Assembly: GCA_013368445.1 (NCBI GenBank)
Contig: JAACJO010000010.1
Span: forward strand, 558,001-622,000
From: Leucocoprinus leucothites
Taxonomy: Eukaryota > Basidiomycota > Agaricomycetes > Agaricales > Agaricaceae
Direction: 5' to 3'
DNA length: 64,000 bases
Shown here: positions 22,286-34,576 of the stretch, piece by piece
Layout of the letters: the number at the start of each line of letters is the position of its first letter
How positions within the stretch are numbered: the stretch's first letter is position 1
Notes under the pieces: model-generated
Told to the model about the DNA's origin: nothing
Seen by the model: the letters and a program-made list of their open reading frames with translations, nothing else
The model's database searches: none
Program-made: the position numbers and the translations under genes

Positions 22286-23477
22286 GCTCGTGGTCGTAGT
22301 AGCGGTGACAATTATGACCTTGTCAGGAATTGATGAATATATAATATAATATAATATGACACTGGTATTCTGTTGCTTGCCAGGGCCCAGGGTCCAGCCT
22401 GGCTCAGCCGCCAGCTCCCACTGTCCCAAGTTAATACATGTCATGGTCACGATAGTCCCTTGCTCTGCCTCTTTCTTATCACTCTATTCGGCCATTGTTC
22501 CCATTTCTTGGGGGTCCGTGGGGTATGTCCCCTTCAATGCGGTTTTAGCACGAGAATCATGCCTCGGACGAAATTCCCCAATGGGGACATTTCCACACAA
22601 GAACAAATAAACAAAACTGTCGTGAATTCATTTACGACATTAACCAGGGTCATCTAGATTTATTTCACCCTCATCTTCTGTATAAATTCACCGGGCACAG
22701 GACTTAGGTTTTTGCGACTCCGCCTATGGTTTTGGCAGTATTGTTTGTTTCTCAGCGCAATAGAGAGGGTTAACTATGCTATTGGCAGCCGCTGAGCACC
22801 TCAGCAAGTCAGCGAACAAAGTCTTGGTATGCCGTTACAATTTAGAGCCATCTCAAATTTCGAACAAGGTATGATCATCCGAGCCGAAATCGAGTATTGA
22901 AACTATGCTTTGTCTCCGGTGCAGGATGAAAGCTCTCTCGCGCAGCAAGATTACCTGAGAATACTTGTGCACACGAAGTACAAGCACTTTTATCAGCGGT
23001 TGTCAACTGCTCGTCAAACTCTTGCTCATGTTCTCTTATTAGGCGCCAAATCAATTACCTTCTCAATCAATGCGCTAGCCGCTTCCGAGCCAACTTTACG
23101 TCTTCAAGTAAAAATAGTCAAAATGGTGCCAGCGTTTTCTTTCAACCTTTTCAGCTTCAAAGGGTTGAATACCGTCGTCGTGGCACCTCATAGAGCTCCG
23201 GTTGACGCCTGTGACTTGGTTCTGAACCACTGATCGTCTGACGTCTGCTTCACCTCGTTTTCTTCCTTCCCGGAATCTCTCATCTCTTATTGACTACCCG
23301 AGCTGGGCGTAGAAAGCTCACTCGCCACCACACTCATTTCGTTCGGTTCCTTGCGATTTCGAATTTCTCGTTGTCCATTGCTTAGATCATAGAAAGTGTC
23401 CCCCAACCTCTGCTTCTATACCTGACGTCTCACCTAAATACTCGTCCTCATCCCATCCTCATCTACGCCTCGGTAGA
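22286..23477. other. Intergenic, upstream of the Kre6 gene
   Basis: No gene supported. An AT-rich simple repeat (TATAA units) lies at about 22337-22356, just upstream of the disrupted gene. The last 250 bp before 23478 are CT-rich, as expected of a fungal promoter and 5' leader. Confidence 0.5.
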
Positions 23478-26400
23478 ATGGTGAGCTTGACCGACAACCC
23501 TACACCACAAAACCCAGTCGCTGCTGCTTCTTTTGAAGCACTACTCGGCACAACCGCTACGACTCGGATTGGTAATTTGGAAGATGGCATTGGAAGGCAT
23601 GTTGGGGGAGACTTTGATACCGTATGTATCCTCTTCGACTTTTCCCTCCTCGAAGCTGACCTGACATATTCATTCACACTTATGTAGAGATCCATTGCGG
23701 ATAAGGTGATTGACTCTCAAACCTTCGCCACTCCTTGCGTTGCTGACTTGTATCTCCTCAGTACTCGCTGGCACCATCGCCTCAATCGTGGGGCATGCCA
23801 CTGTTGATGAACTCCCCGGAGCCCGACGATGATCTACATAATCCTGACCCGAAACGGGATAGAAAGTCTGACAAAGGGGGAACAATTTGCACAGGCCGTG
23901 GTATCGCCAATCTTGGATGTCTCTTTATTCTTGTTGCTGGAATGTTAATGCTTTTGTGAGTGAATAATTTTTTGTTTTCTGACATAGTGAGGAATTGCTT
24001 ACTTTTATAATTAGTGTTGGTATGTATTCAGTGCATCCTTGACATCGCTGCGTTTTCACAGCTTGTTCATCCCCAGGCTTGCCTGTACTACGACACTTCA
24101 CCCATAAAAAACCGTCAAACCAGGGTGGCTTCAACCTCGGTGGGACAAACTCGACTGGCCAAGTACCTAAGATTCCTGGTAACTTTGGACTCATTGACAG
24201 AGACACACCAAAAGAGGCGTACACGAAGAAATCCTATATGCATCCTGACCAAGATTTACAGCTAGTATTTTCGGACGAGTTTAATCAAGACGGGCGGAGT
24301 TTCTATCCGGGAGATGATCCCTTCTGGGAGGCGGTGGATTTGCACTATTGGGGAACTGTGAGCGATTATTTGAATTATACAGCTTTCGAACTGAGCTCTA
24401 TTGGTCCTTAGAATGATCTCGAGTGGTATGATCCTCAGCAAGGTTCGTCACTTGCTGGCTTGACTCCAACGATCGCCCTGATTAAGAGTTCCAGTTACGA
24501 CGGAGGGCGGATCGTTGCGCCTAAGGCTGTCGCCGGTGTCGAATCCAGCCGATAATCACAACATGAAATATCGGTCTGGCATGGTGAGTAGTCGTTCATC
24601 ACAGTCATGATGCTGAGCTGACGTGTATAACGATAGATACAATCTTGGTAAGTACTAACTATACATATCATGCTCATAATCAGCCTATCTGATATCAACC
24701 CTCAGGAATAAATTCTGTTTTACTGGTGGCTTGCTAGAAAGTGAGGCACTATTCCCCATCAATCAAACTCCATGATTTAACTACTTGTGTCATTACAGCC
24801 TCGGTGACGCTTCCTGGTGGCACCAAAGTCAGGTAAGTTCGCACATGAATTCTTCACCGCGTGGTCTCCGCCCTATTCTTCTTCCAAATATATAACCTAC
24901 TCACTCATCTCACCTTTGCGTTTGATCATCAGTGGTTTATGGCCCGCAGTGTATGTACCCCTGACTGCTCGCTAGTGGAGAATCAAGGAGCGCTGATTGT
25001 TTGCTTGATCTTCTTTCTTCTTCAATGTAGCTGGGCGATGGGTAATTTGGGTACGCACCTCTGTCGGAGGTCTACTTCGGAGGTCAAGAAGCTGAACGAA
25101 CATTTTTCATGTAGGCCGTGCTGGATATGGTGCGAGTTTGGAGGGCATGGTAGGCCTCATATGTATTGGACGGGTCCTCAGCACCATGCTTACTTATACA
25201 CAACCAACAGTGGCCTTATTCCTATGACGCCTGTGATGTCGGAACTCTGCCAAATCAAACGTTTCCAGGGACTCAGAATCCTGCGGCAGCTTTGACTGGA
25301 GGTGATCCTGAATGGGATGGAGTATTAGTGAGTGACTGATGAAATCTTGATTGCGCTGATCCGAGAGGCTGATGTTTTATGTAGTCTTTCCTACCTGGTC
25401 AGCGTCTTTGTGAGTGCAGCCCAATTATATCTATGATCCGGGGATTGAAAGATTGATGTGATTTATTATTTTGATCCAGCCGCATGCACTTGCCCCGGAG
25501 AGTCTCACCCAGGGCCTGTACGGTCTGACGGAAGCTACGTGGGTCGCGCTGCTCCTGAGATCGATGTTTTCGAGGCTACACTCGATAATGGGATTGGGAA
25601 GGTCTCTCAGTCGTCTCAATGGGCCCCATATAATGTGCGAAACTTTCTCTGTTCAGGCCCATCTCGTTCGCGACTGATCCTATCAATGGAACAGGCTGGT
25701 TATAAATGGCTCAATAACTCAGATAATCTGATCATCTACGACCCGCAAGACACCGAGCTCAATGCATACCATGGCGGTGCGTTCCTAATCCGACGATATG
25801 TGGTATTTGGTGTAATTGTGTTTTGCAGGCGTTTATCAACAAACTACTAGTGGCTTGTCCGTGACCAACCAGGATTGTTACGAGCTCAATCAAGGGTGCT
25901 ATTCCATGTATGGTTTTGAATATAAACCTGGGTCTGTGTTCCCGAGTACTTTCCTCACCCTTAGAAGCTGAAACGAAGTTTTGCGATAGTTTTGATAAAT
26001 CCTATATCACTTGGATCAACGATGGGAAGCAGGCGTGGACGTTGATGGGAGCTGGAATGGGCGCGGATGCCGAAACACAAATTGAAGCCCGACTTGTCCC
26101 GGTGGAGCCGATGGTGCGTTCGTGAGAGTCAAAGAGGCCAACACTGACCTTCCGAGTTTAGTATATCATTGCAAACTTGGGATTCTCGGAGAACTTTGGT
26201 TGGGTTGATTTCGATAATTTGCAGCTTCCGGCGACGATGAGCATAGATTATATCCGTGTTTACCAACCCCAAGATGCTATCAACATCGGCTGTGATCCAG
26301 TGGAATACCCGACTATGAATTATATCCAGACGTGCGTCTTTAGTCCTTGTTATACCGGTTGGATGCTCATTCAGAGTACCAAAATATCTGATTTTCGCTC

Positions 26401-26502
26401 ATTAGGTTTGAGGAGGCGTACACGAACTTCAATCTGACGTTATGGAACAGCCCAACCTATCCCAATGAGTGGCCGAAGAACCGCCTCAATGGCGGTTGCT
26501 GA
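23478..26502 (+). CDS. KRE6: Kre6/Skn1 beta-1,6-glucan synthesis protein (GH16-like)
   Basis: Type II membrane protein of the secretory pathway needed for beta-1,6-glucan in the cell wall. N-terminal cytoplasmic part, one helix NLGCLFILVAGMLMLFAGLPVL, then the GH16-like domain: LVFSDEFNQDGRSFYPGDDPFWEAVDLHYW, NDLEWYDPQ, NHNMKYRSGM, KFCFTGGLLE, GLWPAVWAMG, GMWPYSYDACDVGTLPNQT, ACTCPGESHPGP, and the active-site strand AAPEIDVFEA with both acidic residues. ANLGFSENFGWVDF and SIDYIRVYQP follow. It ends WPKNRLNGGC at 26502. More than a dozen introns, including an 11 nt exon at 24637-24647 encoding IQS and part of W. Around WAMG-NLG-RAGYG the donor that keeps frame would drop the conserved NLG. Family is certain. 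Confidence 0.92.
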
Positions 26503-27155
26503 GCATCAGCCGGTTGTGATCCCTGTCCATATCATCAATTCATTTATTTTCTCCATCATTCACATCAGGGGATTTCTAGCCTACCATTATTCGGGAAATC
26601 ATGGGATTGGGTTCTGTTTCCGCAACTGCTATTTCTTACCATGTCGACATCAACTATGCAACTACCATCATACATCCATCATTGACCTCACTACCTTCAG
26701 CATCCCTCTTTGGACAAGGCCATTTCATCACTTTCTCTTCGTAGCCGGTAGTCACTTGCAACACCAGAATGGGTCTCAATTACCTTCCATCTAACCTGTT
26801 ATGATATTCACTGATAATAAAATCTCCACTGCCTTGCACCAACTTTTCTTCTGAAGCAAGATCTCGCCTTGGCGGTGATCGATGAAAATTATTCTGAGAA
26901 GCGTCTCCACCGTGGGTGCCACCTGATCAACTACAACTTTGTGGATATTCATGCTTCTCTTCTACCCAACAAAATGAGACACGGCCTTCAGGGGTTTCCT
27001 CTTTTTCCTTACCTCTTCAATCACCCCCCTCTCGTCCTCCATTTTTTTACCCCCTTTCTCCCTCGGTTTGTGCTGCTGGTCTGCATGTTCGCTTAGCTGT
27101 TATAGTATCCTCCTTGATATGTGAGTCTTCATCACCTTCTCGGCTTTCCTGCTGA
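26503..27155. other. Intergenic
   Basis: 3' flank of the Kre6 gene and pyrimidine-rich upstream region of the GPI-type protein. No gene seen. Confidence 0.5.
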
Positions 27156-27751
27156 ATGATTATTCGAACAGCGATGATCTACTTATTCTGGATATTTTTT
27201 ACTTGGCTTCTTGGTAATGCGTTGGGTACCGCTTTGCCTGTCCTGGAACCCCATCAAGCCAGGCAGGAGGTACAGGAACCAACTCCGCTACAAGATGTTC
27301 AACCTCCGGATGAGGGTGTACCCAGCCCTCTCCCACCTGTTGTCAGTACTCGCTTAGGTTTACCAACGTAAGCGGTATATCTCCTGCCTTGCACCCAAGG
27401 CTCTTTTATTGATTTATTTCAAGTGCACACGAGGTCACAGTAACTTTTGTATCTTCAACGTTCACGAGCACCGTTCCGAGTAGCACTACTACGTTGACGC
27501 GCACGTCAACGTCCCCTCCCAGTTTTACTCAAACTACGACCGTCATCTCCGGTACCACAGTTATCGCTGAAACGATTCAAACTGTCCTGCGATCGGAGTC
27601 ACTAACGCAGGCACCTCAAGCTCTTGCCACGGGTCCAGCCGAGGCTGATAGTAATGGTGCTACAGGCTTATTGGAGTGGAAAGGTGGCATAAACGTTCAA
27701 CTCGCTGGGACGTTGTTACTTGGATTACTCCTGGCAAATATATCCTGGTAG
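27156..27751 (+). CDS. Ser/Thr-rich GPI-anchored-type surface protein
   Basis: Two exons. Exon 1 starts MIIRTAMIYLFWIFFTWLLG, a signal peptide, then a Pro/Gln-rich stretch (PHQARQEVQEPTPLQDVQPP). An intron of about 55 bp (27370-27425) is followed by AHEVTVTFVSSTFTSTVPSS, TLTRTSTSPP and VISGTTVIAETIQTV, so a Ser/Thr-rich, probably O-mannosylated stalk. The C-terminus GINVQLAGTLLLGLLLANISW is hydrophobic and short, as for a GPI signal. About 180 residues. No enzyme domain. Likely a wall or membrane surface protein; function unknown. It sits between Kre6 and another GPI-type gene. Confidence 0.65.
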
Positions 27752-28686
27752 CTACACCCGTACGTCACTTGCAAGTATTTGTTGTCACCCGTTCATTTAC
27801 TAATAAGGATCCAGTTTTGGTATATTACGCCCTTCGTTCTTCGATTACGGAACGTTTTCATGTGCGATTGAGGAGTCGTGGAATGACATATGCATGACTG
27901 ATGAATTCAGTACAATTAGGATCTACATGGCAACGCTTAAAGGAGTCGAGCTCAAGAATCAAATTGATTTGAGAACAACGTTTAGAAGCATGATTTGCGA
28001 TAGACTATGAAAGTTGACTTCATAATCATCCCAGGAGTCCGTAGCAAGTCAAAGTCGGTCGCAGGCCTCAGGAGTTTTGCACCTAGGCGTTGTTGATAGC
28101 GCCTGTGTTACTTTCCGCGCAGGCAAAAGGAACTTGATATATCGCTGAAAGCAACAATAAATAATCAAACCCCTCGTCCCGGACGTCTTTGGCGTATGAC
28201 CGCCGCTATAGTTCGACCTTAATGCTACTACCCTGTGCGTCAACAACCTGGGTGCGAGATGGGGTGAGCCCCTCAAATACTCTTCGTGGCCCATCTAAAG
28301 CAAATGAGGGGAAACCAGACTGAGAGTACCCCTCTCACCGATGCTTACCCTATTTTTAACCAGATCTACGAGTGCAGTCCAGTCGCAAACCAAAAGGCAC
28401 GTATGACTCTTAGGAGGCACTCAGGTTCCCGGAGTCTAGTATGTTGCCTCCTTTTCAGCGACGTATTGGAGGAAAGTAGACAGCCGGCTCCAAGACGAGG
28501 TTCTCAGAACCTCCTCTGTCAGCCGCCTCCGGAATTTTTGACAAAGAACGATCGAAGCACAAATTTTGGCGATGGGATATAAGGCGTCCGCCTAGTCCCA
28601 AGTTCGACAGTCTGGTCATTCGACGTACGACCTACACGAAGCATAATAACTCTACGTGCACTTAGCCTTCGCTTCCACTGCTACAC
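27752..28686. other. Intergenic
   Basis: No coding region supported on either strand; short open frames lack motifs. Holds the upstream region of the Asp/Ser-rich protein. Confidence 0.5.
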
Positions 28687-29665
28687 ATGAGGACCACCAC
28701 TGCTACCACTCTCCTGGTTGCTCTACTGGCTGTTATAGCCAATGTCCATGCTGCGCCCGCTCGCAGGCAAACCGGGTCCGACGTGTCTGCTGACACTGGC
28801 GCCGACGGTACCGGTGCAGACACTTCCTCTACCGGGGCCGACGTAGGTGGTTCGGGCGATAGCACAGAGTAAGTTCTATAATGTTTGTTACTTACCCTGA
28901 ATGAGAGCTGATGGTATGAGCAGTTCAACGGGCGGTGACGAGTCTCCTGCCCAGGCCGGTGCTACCACAACGCAGGGTTCTGACGACGGTACGGGGGGAG
29001 ATTCCGACTCGGATAATAATTCAGGCTCTGACGTTGATTTCGACTCTGCTTCCGACACCAATTCCGACCCTGCATCCGATGATGCCAATGATGTGGATGC
29101 CTCTCCCAACACCGGTTCCGACGTCGATTCTCCCGACGCTGATTCCGGCGTCGATTCCCCTAACGCTGCCGACGACACCGATTCCTCTAACACTGATTCC
29201 GACGTCGACTCCCCCAACGCTGCCGACGACACCGATTCCGATTCCGACCCTGACTCCGGCGTTCAATCCAATGATGATGACGCTGGCTCGGATTCAGGCT
29301 CGGGGTCGGCGACGGCATCCGGCGGTGACAATGGTCCCGAGTCCACTGCGACTCCTGACGACCCCACAGCGGACACCACCGACGACACTGCTGCCACCGA
29401 CGACACTTCCACTGGTGCAGGCGCTGCCAGCGTCTCCGATGACCCGATGACTTGGTCGGTCTCTGCCGCTACGATGTTGACCGTACCCACGACCACACCA
29501 GCTCCCCCGGCCATGATAACGCCACTCACCACCACCGTTCCCCACCCCGCGGCCACTCCGTCGACATCTGCTCCCGCAGAGAACGGCGCGTTTGGAATCA
29601 AGGTCACCTCACGCGAGGGAGTTGTAGCTGGATTATTTATTGGTGCCATTACTATTTTCTTGTAA
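28687..29665 (+). CDS. Secreted Asp/Ser-rich repeat protein, probably GPI-anchored
   Basis: Starts MRTTTATTLLVALLAVIANVH, a signal peptide ending AAPARR (a KR/RR-type site follows). One intron of about 53 bp lies at 28869-28921. The mature part is very acidic: DSDSDNNSGSDVDFDSASD, then imperfect tandem units with DSPNAADDTDS. A Thr/Pro-rich stalk (TTTPAPPAMITPLTTTV) leads to a C-terminal hydrophobic tail, REGVVAGLFIGAITIFL, consistent with a GPI signal. Low complexity prevents family assignment. The dense Asp/Ser composition could bind cations such as Ca2+, or simply be a charged spacer. About 305 residues. Confidence 0.7.
29150..29257 (+). repeat. 54 bp coding tandem repeat
   Basis: Two adjacent 54 bp (18-codon) units begin at 29150 and 29204. 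Their first 36 bases differ at only two positions and encode the DSPNAADDTDS block of the Asp/Ser-rich protein. More diverged units flank them, so the repeat number may vary between strains. Confidence 0.75.
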
Positions 29666-29937
29666 ACCATCCTCTCGTAGGCCCTAGAATACCCAGACTC
29701 TATCGCCATTGGCGTCATACCATAGATTTTGCATGCATATAATCGTTTCTTTCTTTTTCCAGTCGGTTTCAGCGCGCATCAAGAGGTATCGAAAAATTGA
29801 ATATCGATTACGATACTAACTTATAGCGGTTATCAAATAATCATTCAACAAGAATTGAGGGAGATATAATATCTTAAGGTATAATTCTAGCGTAGCTTAT
29901 CATTAATTGAGGAACCAAACCTACTTAAAGGATGAAA

Positions 29938-32900
29938 TCATTGAGGCTGAGACTGGGGTTGATTGTTGTTCGTGAACTCCACGATAACACGGTTATCATC
30001 ATCTTTGGTTGGTGGAGGTTTCGCCATTCCAAAGAGCTATATTCGTGTTAATCTAATAAATCGCTACGGCGAGAGAACGGGGCTCACGTATTTGATATCC
30101 TTCACGCTCATTTTACTGAGTTTGACGCCGTTACCCTCCCCTAAGGCAGCGTCGGAGAGACCTGGGGGAAGTAATTAGGGGTGAGCCATCTCAATAACAG
30201 AAAGAGTTCTCACCTAGTTTGACATCTTGCAATTTGAGCATACTATCAATAGTTATTAGTATTGCATTGATCAAGATCGTCTCCAACGTCAGCACATACC
30301 GCTCTTCTATGGTGTCTTCTACGACCAAGCGCTTGACAAACACTTCCTTTTCTTGCCCAATTCGATGACATCTGTGGTTACCACATCAGCTTCAGTAGCG
30401 TTCCCAACCGGAATCAGGAGTGTTCACCTGTCGTAGGCTTGAGATTCAGCAGCGTAGTTCCAAGAGAGATCCATGCTAAGGAGATGTTCCTATCAGATAC
30501 CATAGCCAGGGGACGTTGCAGACTTAGACTTACTTGATAACACGATTTGCGACGACAAGGTTCAAGCTATAAAGATAGTTGGTTAATTGTCGTATCATAT
30601 CACGCATCATCACGACACCACATACCCGACACTACCGCACTTGGTGCTATAGTTTGCTGTCAGCCACTCGTGAGATAAATCGTATGGCCATAACCCACCT
30701 GATGAGAATAACATTCGGACGACCGGGCCGCTTGAACTGTGACAGGACACTGTCTCTAGACGCTCTGTCCATCTTTCCATCAAATCTGACGCTTTGTATC
30801 CCGTGGTGAGAAAAAACAATTTCAATCAAGTCGAGCAGCGAAGTCCCTATTACGACGATCAATACCGACAATCCCGAAGAGATGGTGAATTAGGGGAAGC
30901 TCACACTGGGAGTAGATGATGGTCTTGTCTCCGGTTGACTCCCATTCTTTCAGGAGTCTGATCATCTCAACCATCTTCGTGCTTGGAACCATATCATCGT
31001 TGCCGCGACCCCAAGCCTTCAGTGTGTGAGCGGCAACACCATCGTCATTGGAATTGTTGTTGGTATTCTTGTTCAATGATCCAGGCCTTGATGCTTTCTG
31101 TTTGCCCTTTGACTTATTTGGTGTGACCGAAGGGCTGCTCATGGTGATATCGTCATCGGAAGTTGCCTGATGCTGAATGTTCAGCTCTAGAAGTTTATCT
31201 CATTATGGAATCGACCTACTGTCTTCAGCCGTTTGGGAGGTCGAACCAGCGCGCCAAGGTCGGGAAGTTCATCCTCAGAGTCCGAAAGTTCCAAGATATC
31301 CTTGGTCGGTGTTGATGCTGCAGAGACGGCTGGAGAACTACGCGAGCGGAAGCTATCGTGGCTCTTTCTTACTAGTTTCTTCTTGCTTTCCCTCCGAGAC
31401 CGTGCGTAGTCACGGAGTTCTTGGTCTGAGGGTTCGAATGCTCCCCATTTGAATGTTTTCTGAGGTCCAAGGTCAACCATCTTGCCGCAGGTTGGACCTA
31501 GTTAATAATGCATGTACATAAGACTTAAAGTAATATTCACGGTAATCGCGCCACTTACATGGTCGCCAGCCTTTGGTCTGAGCGGTTTCAAAAGCCTTCT
31601 CAATCGCGTTGTTCTGTTCCTCGTTACCCTGGCCACTGGTAACGTGTCGAAAGGCCGGTTAGATATCGTTCTCTGTAACAACCGGGACTCGTTGACGCAC
31701 AAGATTCCGTTATGATCAAAGAGTGAGTTCTTGAGATTCAAAGAACAATCTGATGTTGTGTCAAGTAAGTCTCCAGGCGGGCCGTTACCTTCAAGTACCT
31801 ACCAAAACAGATCTCGTGTCCGCAGCTGAGGATACGGCCGTTGTCAGCGAACAACACTGAAATAAAGGGTGAGCATTAGACATGTTGAAAAAAAACTCTT
31901 CTAGTTAACGCACTTTCTTGGCACTTCGGGCACTCTGGTGTTCCGCTGAGTTCAGATTCCTCGTCGAAATCAACCAACTCGTCGGCAGCTTTTCGCAGCA
32001 GGAACCTTGTAGTGATGGCTCGTAGAGACAATGGGTGCGACATAAATGGATCCATACCGTCTCTTTATCTGATATGAAATAGTAAGTATTTGAGTTCTCG
32101 GCGTTGAGCCCACGGGACACCGACCTCACTAACAAAACTTGCTCCAACTTCTTTCCTCGCCCTTGCCTGTTCTTTCGCACTTTCATCTCCAAGCATGGCG
32201 GTCGGTTCGGCGAAGTCTTCAGATTGAGACTACAAAACACGGGTCAGGTTGTAAGTACATAGAGGCACAGGAATGTGAACCAGAATAAGGTGCGGATGAG
32301 AGCATAACTGCCTCAGCCTCAAAATCATGACCTGGAAAGCCATCAGCATAAAGTACAAAGTACAACAATATGAAGCAATTCAAAGTAGCACCCACCAACA
32401 CGACATGATGACTGCCAAGATCAAGGGATTGGTTGGTTAAGTGTAGAATCGCTGAACGAGTCACTTACGATTTGAAGAGCGTGTTATTCTTGATGAACCT
32501 GTTGATCATTATCTTACTTTGCGACTCAAACTGGTCGTAGATCTAACAAGAGGACTAATCACTCAGAGACGCACTGTCTGTGCTCAAAACACTCACCGCT
32601 CTTTCATCCGGAGAAAATTTGAGGCTGACTAGTTCAATGTTCTTAGGTGGAAGCTGAAGAATCGGAACACCCTCTATTTCCGAGTTCTTTGTTCGACGCA
32701 GTAATAGGGGTTTGAGGATAGCTTGGGCACGAGCTCCTAGAAAAATAGTCAGGGAAAAACAGCCCAAGAAGCTTGTCATACTTGCCCGCGAGAGGTGCAT
32801 CCTCAATTTGTACTTTCGCCTGTCCCAGAAGTGTGAGAAAGACCAATTTTAGAGGCAAGTCATACATACGATGTGAGCGTTAAAACTGTCCCAGTCATTC

Positions 32901-34576
32901 CATGGTCTAAAGCGCCCAAAACGCAGCAAACCGTATATATCCGCCCTGTCTCGTATTAATCCACCTTTCACCCGATTCGAAAGTAAAAGCTTACAGTGTA
33001 TTGGTGACTGGGGTGCCAGTTAGCATCCAACGATACTTTGCTCTGACGTATGCCAAACACTGGCTGGCGCGCGTTGCCCTGATAAATGGAATTTAAACTC
33101 ACACCAAAAGCAGGGCATGGGGAACTAAGCAACCTGTTGCGTATATATTGCGCCTCATCGGCAATAGCGCGATAGAACTTGGTACGGGCCAAGGGGCCAC
33201 TGAATCAGAAAGGTGAGTGATCAATAGATATAAAAATGGTTACTATTTTACCCATATTTGACGAGCCAATTAAATTCATCTGCGGGCTCAACGTCCGACG
33301 GCGTATTGAAATCAGCAAGCAAGGTTTGATAGGAGGTGATCACAATCTGGTGACAAAATATCACAGGCAGTATTCATCAACTGCACTGGTCAATGATTGG
33401 AGGAAGCGAACTCACATCCTTTGATTTAACGGCAGATGAAGACTAGAGCAAGATATCGTAATCTGGCATTGGACCTGACAATTATGACGAACCTTGAGCT
33501 TGTCCTTCCCGTGGTGAATATGCACCGTAAATAAGCTATTCGTTTTGGCTTCGATCTCATCTTTCCACTACCGTTTATGAGCATGTCAGTTAAAAATAGT
33601 CAAAGTACTGGGAATCATAACCACCTGTTGCAACAACGCAGCCGGTACAACGATGAGAGTTGTTTGATGCTCGTCGCCATCACCTGGTAGATTCTTTGCC
33701 ATTGTCGCAATCATCTGTACGGTTTTACCTAAATTTCATTAAGTAGTATAGATCAGATTGAGCGGGCGGGCATACCAAGTCCCATATCGTCACTGGGGAA
33801 ATAAATCAGGACTCAGCAGCAGGAGAGCAGGCGCGTCACATACGCAAGTATACCCCCTTTGTGCAGTCCTTGCTCTTGTTTCAGCATCCTAAATCTAAGG
33901 TCAAGAACAGGTCGTCCAGGGACACGCAACGTTGAGATAACTTACCATGCAACCCCAATGACTTGGTGGGCCAAGAGTCGAACCTCAAGGCCAGGCAAGT
34001 AATCCTGTTTACTGGAGGGGAAAATTTAATAGACATGCACCCAATACAAGAAAGGAGTATCATCACCAAGCAAGCCCCAGCCCATCCATTGCGGTCTTTA
34101 CAGTCAAACCATGACTTTCATTATCAATCGCTTTGGTCACAAACTCGGCGAGCCTACGTAATAGTTGATTCAAAGGTGAACAACATAAAGAACATAACTT
34201 ACCTGTCCTGCTGGTCGGGTCCACCGATATCTATGGGTTTCAAAGGCGTCTCTCGGTCCCAGTTCAAGTTAAAGTTCCCGAACCGTCGAGCCATCGGTCT
34301 GTTAGCCGATGGGGATGGGATGACTGGCTTTACATCCATCACTGAGGGATTCTGAGCTCAAAAGTTTCCAAAGAACAAACAGGAGTACGAACACCCAAAA
34401 ACAGCTTTTGAGTCCAAATTAGCGTCTAATGAATTGTCCGCCTCGCCCAGCGAGGAAGAAAACGATTGTGCGCGAGGCGTGGAGGGCTCTAGGGCGGTGG
34501 AATTAAGTCCCCCTAAGAGTGATTGGTCAAGTACATCGAGTAAACTCGAAGTTCCACCGAGTTTATTACTCGACAT
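29938..34576 (-). CDS. Uls1/Rrp2-like SNF2 translocase with RING finger
   Basis: SNF2-family ATP-dependent translocase with a RING between its helicase halves, as in yeast Uls1 and fission yeast Rrp1/Rrp2, which act on SUMO-modified chromatin proteins. Start MSSNKLGGTSSLLDVL at 34576. Exons in order: LLAHQVIGVAWM, DDMGLGKTVQMIATM (Walker A), TLIVVPAALLQQW, DVVITSYQTL-type strand, ADEAQYIRNR (motif II is DEAQ), YRWMLTGTPVTN, PLLLRRTKNSEI, ILRLRQLCSHP. Then the RING: PECPKCQE, CGHEICFDC and, across introns, RPCPTCGKMVDL. A charged linker and the second helicase half follow: TLKAWGRGN, VRFDGKMDRASRDSVLSQF, SMDLSWNYAAESQAYDR, HRIGQEKEVFVKRLV. The ending is NNNQPQSQPQ at 29938. About twenty introns. 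DEAQ plus RING points to Uls1 rather than Rad5 or Rad16 (DEAH/DEGH). Confidence 0.87.

Noticed and set aside
28888..29718. Several long open frames overlapping the Asp/Ser repeat protein on both strands
   Set aside because: They arise from the repetitive GAC/TCC composition. Only the plus-strand frame with the signal peptide, spliced in register, has a sensible start and end.
33960..33990. Sequence resembling a tRNA T-arm (GTTCGACTC on the minus strand)
   Set aside because: No matching acceptor, D-arm or anticodon arm, and it lies in the coding exon LLAHQVIGVAWM of the SNF2 gene.
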